Of a stretch of DNA of 64,000 bases, positions 31,648 to 44,029 are shown piece by piece. The position numbers were made by a program, and so were the translations under genes. This DNA comes from Dugong dugon (taxonomy: Eukaryota; Chordata; Mammalia; Sirenia; Dugongidae): assembly GCA_030035585.1 (NCBI GenBank), contig CM057468.1, forward strand, positions 52,386,145 to 52,450,144, in the 5' to 3' direction. The notes beneath the pieces are model-generated. The model did no database searches. It was given only the letters and a program-made list of their open reading frames with translations, and was not told the DNA's origin. Numbering within the stretch: the first letter of the stretch is position 1; each line of letters opens with the position of its first letter.

Positions 31648-32058
31648 TGTTATAGATTGAATTATGTCCACCAAAATATGTGTTGAAATCCTAACCCCTG
31701 TACTTGTAAATATGACCCTATTTGGAAATAGAGGTATTCTTTCATTATGTTAATGCAGCCATACCAGTGTAGAGTGCGTCCTAAACCCAGTCACTTCTGA
31801 GTTACAAAAAGAGCAGAATAGACATAGCCGTACATAGGGGGAAGAGGAGGATAGACGACAGATGACATCTACAAGCCCAAGAATACCAAGGATTGTTGGC
31901 AGCCGCTAGAAGGTGGAATAGACAAAGAAGTCCCTTACTCGAGAGCCATGACCTGAATTTGGACTTCTAGCCTCCTGAACTGTGAGAAAATAAATTTCTG
32001 TTCTTTAAAGCCACCCACTTGTGCAATTACTGTTATAGAGTACTAGGTAACTAAGACA
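31648..32058 (+). mobile_element. Solo LTR, MLT1/MaLR type, with 5-base duplication
   Basis: Starts tgttatagattgaattatgt and ends ggtaactaagaca, with the TG...CA ends of an LTR and a poly(A) signal (aaaataaatttctg, about 31985). It is flanked by ctagc at 31643-31647 and 32059-32063, the 5-base duplication expected for ERVL-class insertion. Confidence 0.85.
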
Positions 32059-32285
32059 CTAGCTATTCTCTGCCTGGAACTCTCTCCTCTCAGATATTCA
32101 TATGCCTGGTTTCCTCTTTTTATTATAGTCTGCCCAAATGTCACCTTATTAGAGAGGGCTTCCATGATCCTTATCTAAAGTAGTAAGCCCTAGCCCTGTC
32201 TTGCCTTCTTCTGATCCCACCTTAGTTTTCTTTAAAAGACTTTTAGCCACCTGATTGATATTGAAATCTGTCTATCTAATCTATC

Positions 32286-32486
32286 GGAGCCCTGGTTGCA
32301 CAGTGGTTAAAGCACTTGGCTGCTAACCAAAAGGTTGGTGTTTTGAACCCACCAGCTGCTTCATGGGAGAAAGATGTGGCAGTCTGCTTCCATAAAGATT
32401 TACAGCCTTGGAAACTCTATGGGGCAGTTCTACTTTGTCCTATAGGGTTGCTATTAGTTGGAATCGATGCAATGGCAATGAGTTTT
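32286..32486 (+). mobile_element. AfroSINE, long form
   Basis: Complete forward copy: ggagccctggttgcacagtg, tggctgctaaccaaaaggtt, the long-form block gaaagatgtggcagtctgct, and ggcaatgagttttg. A short (tctatc)n tract follows at 32490-32525. Confidence 0.95.
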
Positions 32487-32525
32487 GGATCTCTCTCTAT
32501 CTATCTCTCTATCATCTGTCTCTAT

Positions 32526-35464
32526 TATTGCTATCATGATTTAAAGTAAAACTCTTCTAAAGTATTGCCACCCTTCACTGACATGTCTTAGTGTCCCAAA
32601 TTCCAACCTTGGTAATTTATTTCTCTGCATTATCTGTTATATCTCCAGGACTATTATGTTAAATGAGAACCTATCTATAAGGGATTAGAGATGAATTACA
32701 TTTTGTTAATTAGTATATCTATTGTTCAATATGCAAAGCTTGAGGAATACTATTGAGTAAGAAGCACTGTAGTTTGGTTTCCGGACTCTAGATGTGGAGA
32801 GGGTGAGGATCTACAGAAGGGGAGTTTTGAATCGTCCAGACATCTTTCTGTTTAATTTTTCTGCCCAAGGTTAATCCTAAATTACTGTGTAGCTGTCCTT
32901 ACCAGGTAAGTATTATTTTAAATCCCACTCTTCTCTTACCTTTTCTCTTATTAGAAAATAACTTGCTTGAGAGAAAAAGGAGAGTCATTTTTTTTTTTTA
33001 ATTCTTCAAAGAAAAAGAGAGGTAAATGAGGGGAGTACCTTCTGAATAATGGATTTAAGATGATTTTTATTCTATTTTTTTCCACTCTTTTTTTTTCTTT
33101 CTGTGCTTCATTTTGGATATATTCTATTGACCTGTTTTCAAATTTAGTAATCCTGTTTTCTGTTGTGCTGTGAACCTATCCAATAAATTGTTAATTTCTG
33201 ATATTGTATTTTGCAGTTATTGGATATCTACTTGATTCTTTTAAAACATAGTTCTAATTTTCTGTTGATATACTCCATCTTTTCATCCACATTGTCAATC
33301 TTCTATTTTCTTTAATGTATTCATTATAATCATTTTGAAGTCTTCCCTGCTAACACTAGTATCTGGGTCGTCTGTACATGTTTTTATATATTGATTGTTA
33401 CTTACCTTCCACTGATTCTTTTGGTCTAGTAATTTTTTATTGTATGCCAGATGCTGTGGATAATACTTTGTAGAAGCTCTGGATTATGTTATCTCCCTCT
33501 AAAGAGTATTGGATTTTGTTCTGGCTGGCAGATAAATTACTGGCAGATCACCTTAATTCTGATGAAAATTGGATTTAGCCGTTGTTATGATGAGATTATT
33601 TCAGTTTTGATCTTACTCCTAGGGTGTAGCCCTTATTCTTATATAGAGCATGATCTGTATTCCTAGGGCATGGCCGTTTATGTGTCTCAACTAAAAGCTC
33701 AGGCATTCACCAGTATCTACTCTAGGTGAGTTATAACTCTACCATCTTCCCAGCACTGTGCAGTTTCTGAAATTTCTGCTCAGCTCTCTAGTATCCTAGA
33801 TGTTGTTCTCTGCTAAGTCTCCTGGATTTCACCCTATGCTCATATGGCTTAGGGCCAAGGATAAGAATTTTTATAAAGATTTTGGGGATCCTCCTCTGAA
33901 ATTCCCCTCTGTGCAATTTCTATCTCCCCACCACCTGACCTCCAAATCCCAGCCACCTGGCAGCCCCAGACTTCCATCAGTTTCCTCTGCCCTATGAGAG
34001 TGCTACTTTCTGCTTGGACTCAGTTTCTCAAGCAGGAGTGAATGTGGAGCTCACCTCACTTGTTTCTGTTCTTTCAAGGATCATACTTCTGTTTTTGTTG
34101 CAGTTCACACCCTAAAAATGGTTGTTTTATATATTTTATCCAGTTCATGGCAGGAGGGTTAAGTCTAATACCAGCTACTCTGGCATGGCTGGAACTGGAA
34201 GTCCAAGACAGCTGTATGTTTTTATTTGACTGAGCTGTCAATGAGAGGTAGAGTTAGCTTAATCTTATTTTTCTTTTGATTTTTTTTGGATATACTTCCT
34301 TTTAAGTAAAAAGAGAGGCTCTAATTAACAGTGTTGGTGTGGGTGGGTAGCTAAATTATTAGAATTTTCAAATCCTTTGAAGAGAACTCCCACACAAGTT
34401 ATTTTACATCGAAAAGTTCTCCAAAAAACTATTAGTTTGATTTATTTTTTTTAAAGAGCAAGAGTCTTCTGAAAGACTGTAGCTGTAGGAAACTCAGCAT
34501 ATGTCAATCTCTTTTTAGTTTTTTTTTTAAAGCTCAATTGGAAGAAAGTGTATTACTGTGGTTTTGCTTTCTGATGAGATCAGAGATTGCCTAGGGAATG
34601 CATTTATCTAAAAATGATGGCAAATGTAATAGACCTAATATCAAATTTTTAAAAATTTAAAAATGCAACAAATTAGTATATTTGGGGGTGATCTGTAAGT
34701 CTTTTTAATGTTCTACACTCTAAGATTACTTTGACAGCTTTGCAGGTAACTGAAAATCACAGAGCTTACAATTTCCTGAATACAAATTAAGACTGATGAA
34801 TGCCCATCAGGCTATTGCTGAATGCGTCCTTTTCTGCAAAAGCGGAAGCGCTTCCTAGAAGTCTTAAAAATAAACTAGTCCAATACCCTCAATTTCCTTC
34901 ACATTGTCTTCAGTAAACTTCCTCAGCTACTAAAATGGCTTCCAATCATCTCCACCTCCTGGAGCATAACATGTTTTAAGCATAGCGTAATTTGTAAAAC
35001 ATTGAACTTTTAGTCAAGAGCAGATGTCAAATATATGTTGACTGAATGTGTATTGTTCCAATTTATTTCTAAAACTTACCTACTCAAACAATACATAATT
35101 CCACCCCACCCTTCGCTTTTGTCCCATTAATTCTGGAAATTGATCAGAGAAGCATCTTGTATATCTTGTGTTTCATTCTGTCTATCTTTTGTGGATTACC
35201 AAGAACAGGACCAATTTGAGCTCACAACAACCTTCATGATATTTTTTATTTGGTACCTGTAGAACTGAGTGACAACGTGTGGTTCTCTGTCTTTAATAAT
35301 ATGATTGTTATACTTTATATTTGTTCCTCTTTCCCCCTGCCCTTGCTGAGTCATTTCAGGCCCTCATCTCTCATTGGCAATCATGAGTCCTGCCCGTATT
35401 TGCCCTCATTCTCCCCACCACATACCATCCTTCACGTTGTCTTCAGTAAACTTCCTCAGACATT
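32526..35464. other. Intergenic stretch with an old repeat at 33080-33750
   Basis: No gene. 33080-33750 is probably a reverse-strand old interspersed repeat (tattgtatgccagatgctgt, ctggcagataaattactggc), family unassigned. 33780-34880 has no feature I can name. A 31-base sequence occurs twice, at 34896-34926 and 35429-35459 (see findings). Confidence 0.45.
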
Positions 35465-35780
35465 GTATTAGTTTCCTAAGGCTGTTGTAACAAATGACCA
35501 TAAATCAGGTGGCTTAAAAGCACAGATACTGTATCTATGTTTTCACTCTTTTCTGGTTCTGGGAGGCCCTCTCCTCATTTATGCTGACCGAAATCTTACT
35601 TGCCTCTAGGACCTGGTCCAGTGTAACATACTCATGAAGTCATCTGTGATTCTCATCCCCATCCCTCAGACAAATTCATTTTTCTTTTCTCTGCTCCCAT
35701 TGTTCTTTTTCTCTATAACTAATATGTCACTTAATCTCTGCTGTGAAGCATAGTTATTCTCATGCATGTTTATTTCCTCC
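35465..35780 (-). mobile_element. MLT1-type LTR end and L2 relic
   Basis: 35466-35520 is the reversed end of an MLT1-like LTR (agtttcctaaggctgttgta, acaaatgaccataaatcagg). 35525-35780 is an L2-like relic. Confidence 0.5.
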
Positions 35781-35864
35781 ACAAATTTATAAAACTCCAT
35801 AGGATTGAAACTACTGTTGTCATCTGTGTCTCTTCACAGTGCCAGCAGGTGTTGTTTTCATTGA

Positions 35865-36245
35865 TGAGCTCAATTAGGATGGCACCTCATGGTTTACAAA
35901 GTGCTTTGACACACATCCATTCTTCATTTGGTCCACCCAACTCTCTCACAGGTAGGCTGAGTAGGTATCATCATTTCATTGATAAAGTCACTGAGTCACC
36001 AAGAGGTGAGGTGCCATTCAGAGAGAAAGGGAGAGACAACAATTGAATGCCTGCCATAGGGCAGGCACTCTTCTGGCACTATCTCATTTAATCCTCACAA
36101 CAATCAGGGGGTGGCTATTACCACCTGCTTTTTACAGATGAGGAAACCAAGGCTCAGGAACATTCAATAAATTTCCCGATATCAAATAACTAGAAAGTGA
36201 CAGAAAGGTGACTCAAACCCCGGTCTGTATGACAAGTGGTTCGGG
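35865..36245 (-). mobile_element. Two MIR-type fragments
   Basis: 35880-36020 contains tttacaaagtgctttgacac and aggtaggctgagtaggtatc. 36040-36245 contains tatctcatttaatcctcaca and gatgaggaaaccaaggctca. Both are reversed. Confidence 0.65.
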
Positions 36246-38165
36246 CCTTTTTTCTACTGAGGTAGTTCTCTTTCTGTAATACGGCATTGGAGTTAATGAA
36301 ATGTGATTAGCAAATGTGACTTCTCTTTAATGTTTCGGTTATGCACTTTGAGCATAATTGGGTGTCAGATCAGCCTAGGGCTGTGGACCTTGGAAGATCT
36401 TAGCAGGACCCAGCCGTCCAGCAGGGGGAGTGGGAGAGCAGTATCTGTCAGTAAAAAGTCTGCACTCCTGACACAGGACACAGTGTTGTTGCATTTGCTG
36501 TTTTAGAATTTCACTTGGCCTTTGGTTTGTAGTTCAAGATCAGTGCTTTTCCTTTGTTTTCATTTTGGTAAGAGGATTGCCTCCTCCACTACTGTCGACC
36601 TGTCCTTAGAACGGGCAGGATTGATTTCATAGAGAAATGTCATTGCACTTCACAGGGCATATAGAGTGAGAAGCCACATGGGCTAAGAATCCCATCTGAC
36701 AGTAGGTGTTAACTGAAATACTTTCTGGAATAAAGAAGTCATAAAGAAATAAAATCGGAAAATAGGAGACTATGGACTAGTCCTTTCCTGGAATGTGTGG
36801 GGAAATGGCCCCCGCCCCTCCCTCCTGCCCTCCCCGCAACCCCACAGGCAGAGTGTAGAAATCAGCTGGTGAAGGAGGGCCCTGGGAGCATCACTGAAGT
36901 TTAGGGGCCAGGCCATGAGAAGCCACGAGGGCCCGGGAGGGCAGCAAAGGGCTGGATGACTGAGCAATTCGTCCAGCATGCAGCTGGCATTGGTAGATAG
37001 GTTTGACTTGCATGGATGAGGCTAGAACAGAGATGGCAGGGATGAAGTTGAGGTTGAAAACTGAGAATAGCTGGGTGGGGATGCAAAGGTGTACCAAGCT
37101 CAGAACCGTGTAAAGTAGGAAGTCTGGAGAGAGAAACCTGGGGCCTGGTTTTGAGCTTGTTGGAGTGGGGTTAGGAGAATATTTATGGAATTGAGGAGGC
37201 CGAATTGCTCATATCACCTGAGAAGGCAGGCTGATGCTGACCAGGAAGGTAACAGTAGACACCTGAGGAGTGTAGCACCAAGGCTTGGCATAACTTGTTG
37301 TAACAGCCTTTCAAGCTGCCCCTCTCTAGTGCCTTCTGGATCTCAGCTCCCCATGTCGTTCTTCCTCTGGTTGACCCTCAGCAAATCTCACTGAGGAGTT
37401 CCAGCTTAGTGATGTGTTGGTGGATGACACATTTGTACTTTGATTGGGGGAGGGTAGTAGATTTTAGAAACTAAACATTCTTCTAAAGCCAAGGGAATAA
37501 AGCTTTTTTGGCCAGTGCACACAAGTGTCGTATACATTATCTCATATAGGAGGTGTTTTGGTGTAGGAAACCATGCTTTATGCCCCCTCAATTGTCTATT
37601 GCTAAACATCCTGATGACTCAGAGGCTGTCATATGAAGCAGGGAAATCCAAGACACCTGGGGGGCACCTTGAATTGTCTCCCAGCAAGATTTGTCTTCTT
37701 TTTCATTTCCCAGCCTGCAGCACAAACACATTCCTCTTTTTATTTATAACAGGCTGACAAAAAAATGAATAAGTTCCTGTTTATTCTATTTTTGATTGGG
37801 ATTCAGGCGGGTATAGGTTAGAGCTTCTCTGATGATCCAGGGAATAGGTCCAGTTATTTACTGGAAATAAAGTAACTGTTACAACATGTGAGTTCCGCAG
37901 GATTTAGGGGGACATAATGCCAAGAATTCATCTCCAAATAGTGAAACCATTAAGCATTTTTGGTTAATGATGCTAAAGTAAGAAACTCACCTATGCCAAA
38001 ACTTGTCACTGTTTGCTTTTGACCCTCTGGTCATAGTTTTTTAAGATTAAAGTTTGAGAAAAAAATATACAAAAAATTAATATAAAGCAGAAAAAATGTT
38101 TAATTTTTTGTGATGTAAAATTCTTGATGTGTGTTAAAAATAAAATTATCTTTTACTATAAAAGT
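36246..38165. other. Intergenic stretch without recognised gene
   Basis: 36780-37100 is GC-richer and may be an old repeat. Frames of 60-80 codons here have no recognisable motif. I see no promoter, exon or RNA gene. Confidence 0.4.
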
Positions 38166-38480
38166 GGTAGATGCTCACTGTAGAAAAAATTGGGAAACAT
38201 GTAAAAGTAAAAAAAAAAAGAAAATATCAGTTATAGTCTCCTGGTTAGAGATGACTACTCTTAACATTTTAGTAAATTCTTTCTAGACTTTAGTTTTTCT
38301 ATGTCTATACTGTATAATTTCAATAGTCAAATTCACACTTTGTAATCAAGTTCACAATCTATTGTGTTTTTTTTCTACAATGTTATAAGGTCAGAACATT
38401 TTTCTAATGTCATTAAGATTATTTGTAAACATTTTTAATTGCTGCACAATCACTATATGAATGTACCATAGCATTTGAAT

Positions 38481-38924
38481 TTAAAAATTTTTTTAACTTC
38501 ATTTTGAAATAATTTCAGACCTACAAAAATAGCAGAAAGCTTTTCAGTATACTTTCATCCAGTTTTTGCAAACGTTAACATCTTATGTAATGATAATACT
38601 TGTGCAATGCTCAAAACCAAGGAATTAACAATGACAAATTCTATTAACTAATCTACAGACCTTATTCAGACTTTGCCAATTGTTCTGCTGATGTCCAGGA
38701 TCAAGCGTGGCATTTAGTTGCTATGTCTCTTTAGTCTCCTCCAATTTAGGATTGTTCCTCCACGGTTTGTTATCTTTCAGTACCTTGACTTGTTTTGTAG
38801 AATGTCCCTCAATGTGGGGTTGTTTGACATTTCTTATGATTAAATTCAGGTTATGCATTTTTGGCAAGAAGACCACAGAAGTGACATGCCCTTCTCATTG
38901 CATCATTACAGAAGATGATGGACC
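38481..38924 (-). mobile_element. L1M fragment inserted in the older L1
   Basis: Reverse L1M: ttcagacctacaaaaatagc, acagaccttattcagacttt, tgatgtccaggatcaagcg, ctcaatgtggggttgtttga. Confidence 0.65.
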
Positions 38925-39117
38925 ATAACTTATTAAGCCATTCATCGATAGTTGAACATTTAAGTAATTTCTGATTTTCACACATGATTCTGCAATGAGA
39001 ACATTTGAATAACAAATTTTCTCTGTATCTGATTTTTAAAATATTTTAAATATTTTAATTTTTAAAAACTACAACCTTTAAATTGAACAATCTTTAAATT
39101 CAGTCTTTCAACTATCA

Positions 39118-40030
39118 GTTCTTTTTTTTTATTGTTGTAGTTTGAAGTAAGTTTACGTTTCAACTTAGTCTCCCATACAAAAATTTATACATACATTGTT
39201 ATGTGACCCTAATTGATCTCTCCATACTGTCACAGCACACTTTTCCTTTTCCACCCCTGATTCCCCATGTCCATTCAACCAGCTCCTAACCCTCTCTACC
39301 TTCCCGTCTCATCTCCGACAGAAGCTGCCTGGTTAGTCTCTTGTATCTACTTGAGCTAAGAGGCGCACTCCTCACAAGTATCACTTTATGTCCCACAGTC
39401 CAGTCCAATCCCTGTCTGAAGAGTTGGCCTTGGAAATTGTTTTAGTTCTGGGCTGATAGAGAATCCAGGGCCATGCTTTCTGGGGATCCTCGAGTCTCCG
39501 TCAGACCATTAAGTCTGGTCTTCTTACTAGAATTTGAGTTCTGCACCTTACCTTTCTCCTGCTCCATCAGAGATTCTGTGTTGTGTTTCCTGTCAGGGTG
39601 GTCATTGGTGGTAGCCGGGCACCATCTAGTTCTTCTGGTCTCAGGCTGATGAAGTCTCTGGTCTGTGTGGCCCCTTCTGTCTCTTGGGCTAATTCTTTCC
39701 TTGTGTCTTTGTTGTTCTTCATTCTCCTTTACTCCACGTGGTTGGGACCAATTGATGCATCTTAGATGGCTGCTTGCAAGCTTTTAAGACCCCAGACGCC
39801 ACTCACCAAAGTAGGATGCAGAACATTTTCTTAATAAGCCTTGTTATGCCAGTTGACCTAGATGTCCCCTGAAAGCATGGTCCCTAGACCCCTACCCCTG
39901 CTACTCTGTCCCTCAAAGTGTTTGATTGTATTCAGGAAACTTCTTAGCTTTGGTTTAGTCTAGTTGTGCTGACTTCCCCTGTAGTGTGTGCTGTCCTTCC
40001 CTTCACCTGAGATAATTCTGATTATGTTTT
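39118..40030 (-). mobile_element. L1 3' UTR (type A), nearly complete
   Basis: Reverse counterpart of 676-1637 over almost its whole length, starting at the T-rich end and ending gagataattctgattatgtt. Hairpin at 39504-39520. It splits the older L1 described above. Confidence 0.88.
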
Positions 40031-40324
40031 AAGGAATGATTCTTAAAGATGGAATGATGAGACAAAGGGTATGGACATTTTCAGGCTTTTGATATCATAT
40101 CACCCAATTGTTTTCCAGAAAGATTTTTATCCATTTAGTCTTGTGCTAGTGATATTGGAATGCTTCCTTCTCTGCCCTTGCCCTCACTGAGTGTTACTAA
40201 CAATAGAACAAAAAACTCTGCTAATTTGATCACTCTCAAGTTTGGTCAGTTTTACATATATTTCTTAACCATTTTTCATTCTAATTTCATGACGTGTCTG
40301 TTTAATACTTCTTAAGCCATTTTG

Positions 40325-40545
40325 TGTAGTGCTAAGTGCTTTGCATTTATTATCTTATTTAATCCCTGTAACCGCTCCCTGAGGACAATGTCATTATTAT
40401 TTCCATTTTACAGATTAGGAAACGGGGGTTCAGAATATTTAAATAATGTGCCCAAGGCCAGGCAGCTATTAATTGGTGGAGACAGAATTAGAACTCAGTC
40501 CGTCTGACATAAAAGCACATGCACGTAACTCTTGTGCTATCCTCT
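40325..40545 (-). mobile_element. MIR
   Basis: Reverse MIR: tgctaagtgctttgcattta, cattttacagattaggaaac, cccaaggccaggcagctatt. Confidence 0.8.
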
Positions 40546-40654
40546 CTTTTTGTGTTACAAAATATTTTCTGAATGTTCTTTAAAACTGCTGCTTTTATAT
40601 TTAATGTTTCCAATGTCCTGCAAAATGATAACAGAAATAACTATGCTGAGTGGG

Positions 40655-41765
40655 TTAATTCTTTTATTTTTATTTTATCACTGTTGTTGTTGAAAATATA
40701 CACAGCAAAACATAAACCAATTCAACTGTTTCTACACATACAATTCAGTGACATTAATCACATTATTCCAGTTGTGCAGCCATTTGTCACCCTCCTTTTC
40801 TTTTTTTAATTGTGCTTTAGATGACGGTCTGCAGAGCAAATTAGTTTCTCATTAAACAATTGATACACGTATTGTTTTGTGACATTGGTTGTGCCAGCAC
40901 CATGACGTTAGGCAACGCTTTCCTATTCTCAACCTTGGATTCCCCATTACTAGCTTTTCTGTCCCCTCCTGCCTTCTCGTCCTTGCCCCTGGGCTGGTGT
41001 GCCCATTTAATCTTGTTTTGTTTTATGGGCCTGTCTAATCCGTGGCTGAAGGGTGAACCTCAGGAGTAACTTCAGTACCGAGTTAAAACAGTGTCTGGGG
41101 GCCACACTCTTGAGATTTCTCCAGTCTCTGTCAGACCAGTAAATCTGGTGGTTTTTTGTCTCACTCTCCTTTTCTGAGTTGTTTCTCCACCATTAAACGT
41201 AAACTCACTGCCCCCTGACGTTCCTAGCTTTCGAGTTGCTGTTGTCCTTTTGATCCCATGTAGATAATTCTTAAAAGAGCATAATGTTCAAGGCAGGAAT
41301 TTTTGATTTACTAAGCTAGACTACTGTTTGGTTTTAAGAAGACTTCAGAGGATATTTTTGGTTTAAGGTTTAAGGCTTATCTCAGGGCAATAGTTTCAGG
41401 GGTTAATCCAGCCTCTAGGGCTCCAAAAAGTCTGGAGTCCATGAGAATTTGAAGTTCTGTTCTAAAATTTTCCCCTTTTGATCAGGATTCATCTATAGAA
41501 TCTTTGATCAAAATGTTCTATAATGGTAGCTGGGCCATATACATAGTTCTTAATAGAGCATAGTGCTCAAGGCAGACATTTTTACTAGTTGAGCTAAACT
41601 ATTGTTTGGTTTTAAGAAGATTTTAGGGGATATTTTTGGTTTTAGGTTTAAAGATTATCTCAGGGGCAGTAGTTTTGGGGTTTATCCAGCTTTCATGGCT
41701 CCAGAAAGTCTGGAGTCCATGAGAACAGTGGGTTAATCTTTAGAATATAAAAGACTTTAATAAAA
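40655..41765 (-). mobile_element. L1 3' UTR (type C) split by a type B copy
   Basis: Type C begins at 40655 (gaaaatatacacagcaaaac, caattcagtgacattaatc), breaks at 40801, and resumes at about 41160 (aaactcactgccccctgacg), running to 41765. The distal part contains a direct duplication: 41262-41445 and 41545-41730 are two versions of the same segment. Confidence 0.75.
40802..41158 (-). mobile_element. L1 3' UTR (type B) inserted in type C
   Basis: Reverse copy with T-rich start, ccccattactagcttttctg and the hairpin at 41134-41150. It is flanked by caccctccttttct on the left (about 40788-40801) and cactctccttttct on the right (about 41162-41175), a 14-base target duplication with one mismatch. 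Confidence 0.8.
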
Positions 41766-41794
41766 TAAGAACTCAGGAAGTACCTTAATTATCT

Positions 41795-42248
41795 AGTACA
41801 GCTGTAACAGAAATACCAAAAATGGGTGGCTTTAACAAACAGAAATTAATTTTCTTACAGTTTTGGTGGCTTTAACAAACAAAAATAAATTTTCTCAAAG
41901 TTTAGAAGTCTAAATTCAGGGTGCGGGCTCTAGGGGAAGGCTTTTTCTCTCTGTTGGCTCTGGAGGAAGGTCCTTGTCTCTTCAGCTTGTTTTCTCGTTC
42001 CTTGGAGATCTCCATATGGCTTGGCATCTATCTCCCATCTCTCTGCTTGCTTAATCTGCTCCTTTATGTTTTGTAAGATTGACTCAAGACACACCCTATC
42101 AAAAAAAGAAAAAAAAGACACACTCTACACTAATCCTGCCTCATTAACATAACAATGACAACCCATTCCCATATGGGATTATAACCACAGGCATAGAGGT
42201 TAGGATTTACAACATATATATTTTGGGGACACAATTCAATCCATAACA
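41795..42248 (-). mobile_element. ERVL-MaLR-like LTR, reversed
   Basis: Reads in reverse from attatctagtacagctgtaa to gacacaattcaatccataac. Near its 3' end a segment of 40 bases is tandemly duplicated (41825-41864 and 41865-41904, both starting ggtggctttaacaaac). Confidence 0.75.
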
Positions 42249-42259
42249 GGGGGGCCTCT

Positions 42260-42890
42260 TTTTTCATTTAAAATCTATGACTTATTGGACTTCTTAAAAT
42301 TGATGTTGGGTCCTTTTAAAAATGATTACAAATAAAGTTGCTCTTTTAAAACTTTAAGTTTTTTTATATTTTTAAGATTCTTTGCTTTAAAAGTGAAAAA
42401 CCCTTCTAATCTTGCCTCTTCCATTTTAGGAATGATATAGGAACTAAGAGTGTAAGTGATTTAATGTTTTTGTTTTGTCAAAAAGCATAACACCAGACAT
42501 TGTTTTCCCTCTTTACTATTTTCAAAATGTCCATAGTTCAATTACTTATCCCATGAAGGAGGTAGGGCAAATATTGTTATTCCTATTAGGAAACAGAAGC
42601 GCAGGAGGTTGGGTGATATCTCCAAAGTCATACAGCTAGTTTGTAGCAGATTTGGTGCTAAAATCTAGGATATGTGAATTCTAGCTCTTCCTACTAAATA
42701 AAACTAATTTAGAAGTGAGCTGTGAAACAGTGAAATTCTAAACACCCCTCAAATTTCTGTATCTCTTTTAAGTAAGAAAATCATATCCATTCTGATTATC
42801 TTTATTTTGACATGTCACAAGTATATTCTAAAAACAGCATGCCAAAAATGAAACATTTTCGTCCCTAAACCGATTCTTCCTCCAAAGTTT
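42260..42890. other. Intergenic; reverse MIR at 42535-42690
   Basis: MIR phrases: attcctattaggaaacagaa and tccaaagtcatacagctagt. Remaining sequence is AT-rich with nothing recognised. Confidence 0.5.
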
Positions 42891-43620
42891 CAGTAAATGC
42901 CCCCACCATTTGCTCGAGCCAGAAACTTGGGAGTCATTCTTAGCTCTTTTTCTCTTTCATCCAATCATCACGTTTTATAGTTTTACCTCCTGAAGACTCT
43001 AAATTCATTCCTTACTGTATGGGTTGATTTGTGTTTCCCAAAAGGGGATGTTCGAGTCCTAATCCCTGATACCTGTGAATGTGTCCTTGTTTGGAAATAG
43101 CATCTTCTTTGCAGATGGAATTAGTTAAATTAACATGAAGCCATAGTGGAGTAGGGTGGGCCCTAATCCAGTATGACTGGTTCCTTATAAGAAGAGGAGA
43201 AGAGACACAGAGGGAAGATGGCATGTGACGTCAGAGGAAGAAATTAGAGTGCTATATCTACAAGCCAAGGAATGCCAAAAATTGCCAGGAGCCAGGAAAG
43301 ATGCATGGTATGGATTCTCCCTCAGAGCCTCCAGAAGGAGTTAATCCTGCCAACATCTTGATTTCAGATTTCTGGCCTCCAGAATTGTGTGAGATTAAAT
43401 TTCCGTTGTTTTAAGCCACCCAGTTTGCGGTATGGCAGCCCTAGGAAACTAATGCCTCTTCCTTAATTCAGACTACTACAGTATAATCTCTGTTCTTATT
43501 TAACTGCTATCTGCCCCCCTCTGATCTTGTCTCCCTATCTAATCCCATTCTTCCTTATGCAGCATCCGGAATGATCTGCCTCTGGGCCAGTGGCACTTGC
43601 CCATCTAGCTGGGACTTTGG
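42890..43620 (-). mobile_element. Old L2-like repeat containing an MLT1-type LTR
   Basis: 42890-43015 (cttgggagtcattcttagct) and 43458-43620 appear to be one old repeat. The LTR between them (43018-43457, plus strand) starts tgtatgggttgatttgtgtt, contains acctgtgaatgtgtccttgt and gtgggccctaatccagtatg and ends ggcagccctaggaaacta. Confidence 0.7.
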
Positions 43621-43836
43621 TAGAAGAGCTGCTCCCGTTTAGCCACCCAAGGTGGATACTATATGACTGGCTATAGGGGCTTGGATGTGACTGACTCCCT
43701 CACAATAAGATTCTTTTTCAATTGTAAAAATTACACCCACACATCTTCTCATATCAAGGACATAATAAGGAGGCTATAAATGGATGGACATTTACACATG
43801 AGGACTATCTTAGTCAGGCTTAACTAGGTCCTACCA

Positions 43837-44017
43837 GTTGCTGTCATGTTGATTATAACTCATGGTCACCCCATGTGTGTCAGAGTCGAACTGTGCTCCA
43901 TAGGGTTTTCAATGGCTAGTTTTTAGAAGTAGACTGCCTCTCCTGAGGAGCCTCTGGGTGGACTAAAAACTCCAACCTTTTGGTCAGCAGCTGAGCCCAT
44001 TAAATGTTTGCACCACC
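43837..44017 (-). mobile_element. AfroSINE, RTE-middle form, with target-site duplication
   Basis: Reverse copy with the block gaagtagactgcctctcctg. Flanked by the perfect duplication aggtcctacca at 43826-43836 and 44018-44028. Confidence 0.92.
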
Positions 44018-44029
44018 AGGTCCTACCAA

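Larger units (their letters stand above)
31260..32245 (-). mobile_element. L2 LINE, interrupted twice
   Basis: Reverse L2 in order: ctttccagtggcttcccatc, gatagaatcccaagtcctta, acctgtgtaatctggcctta, ctctgcctggaactctctcc, caaatgtcaccttattagag. It is split by an AfroSINE fragment (31427-31492) and an MLT1-type LTR (31648-32058). Confidence 0.8.
38166..40250 (-). mobile_element. Old L1 3' region interrupted by two younger L1 pieces
   Basis: The outer element is in three parts: 38166-38480 (tagagatgactactcttaac, actatatgaatgtaccatag), about 38925-39115 (aagccattcatcgatagttg, ctgcaatgagaac) and 40031-40250 (gagacaaagggtatggacat, caattgttttccagaaaga). Together they follow the usual order of an ancient L1 3' end in reverse. 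The insertions are listed next. Confidence 0.65.
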
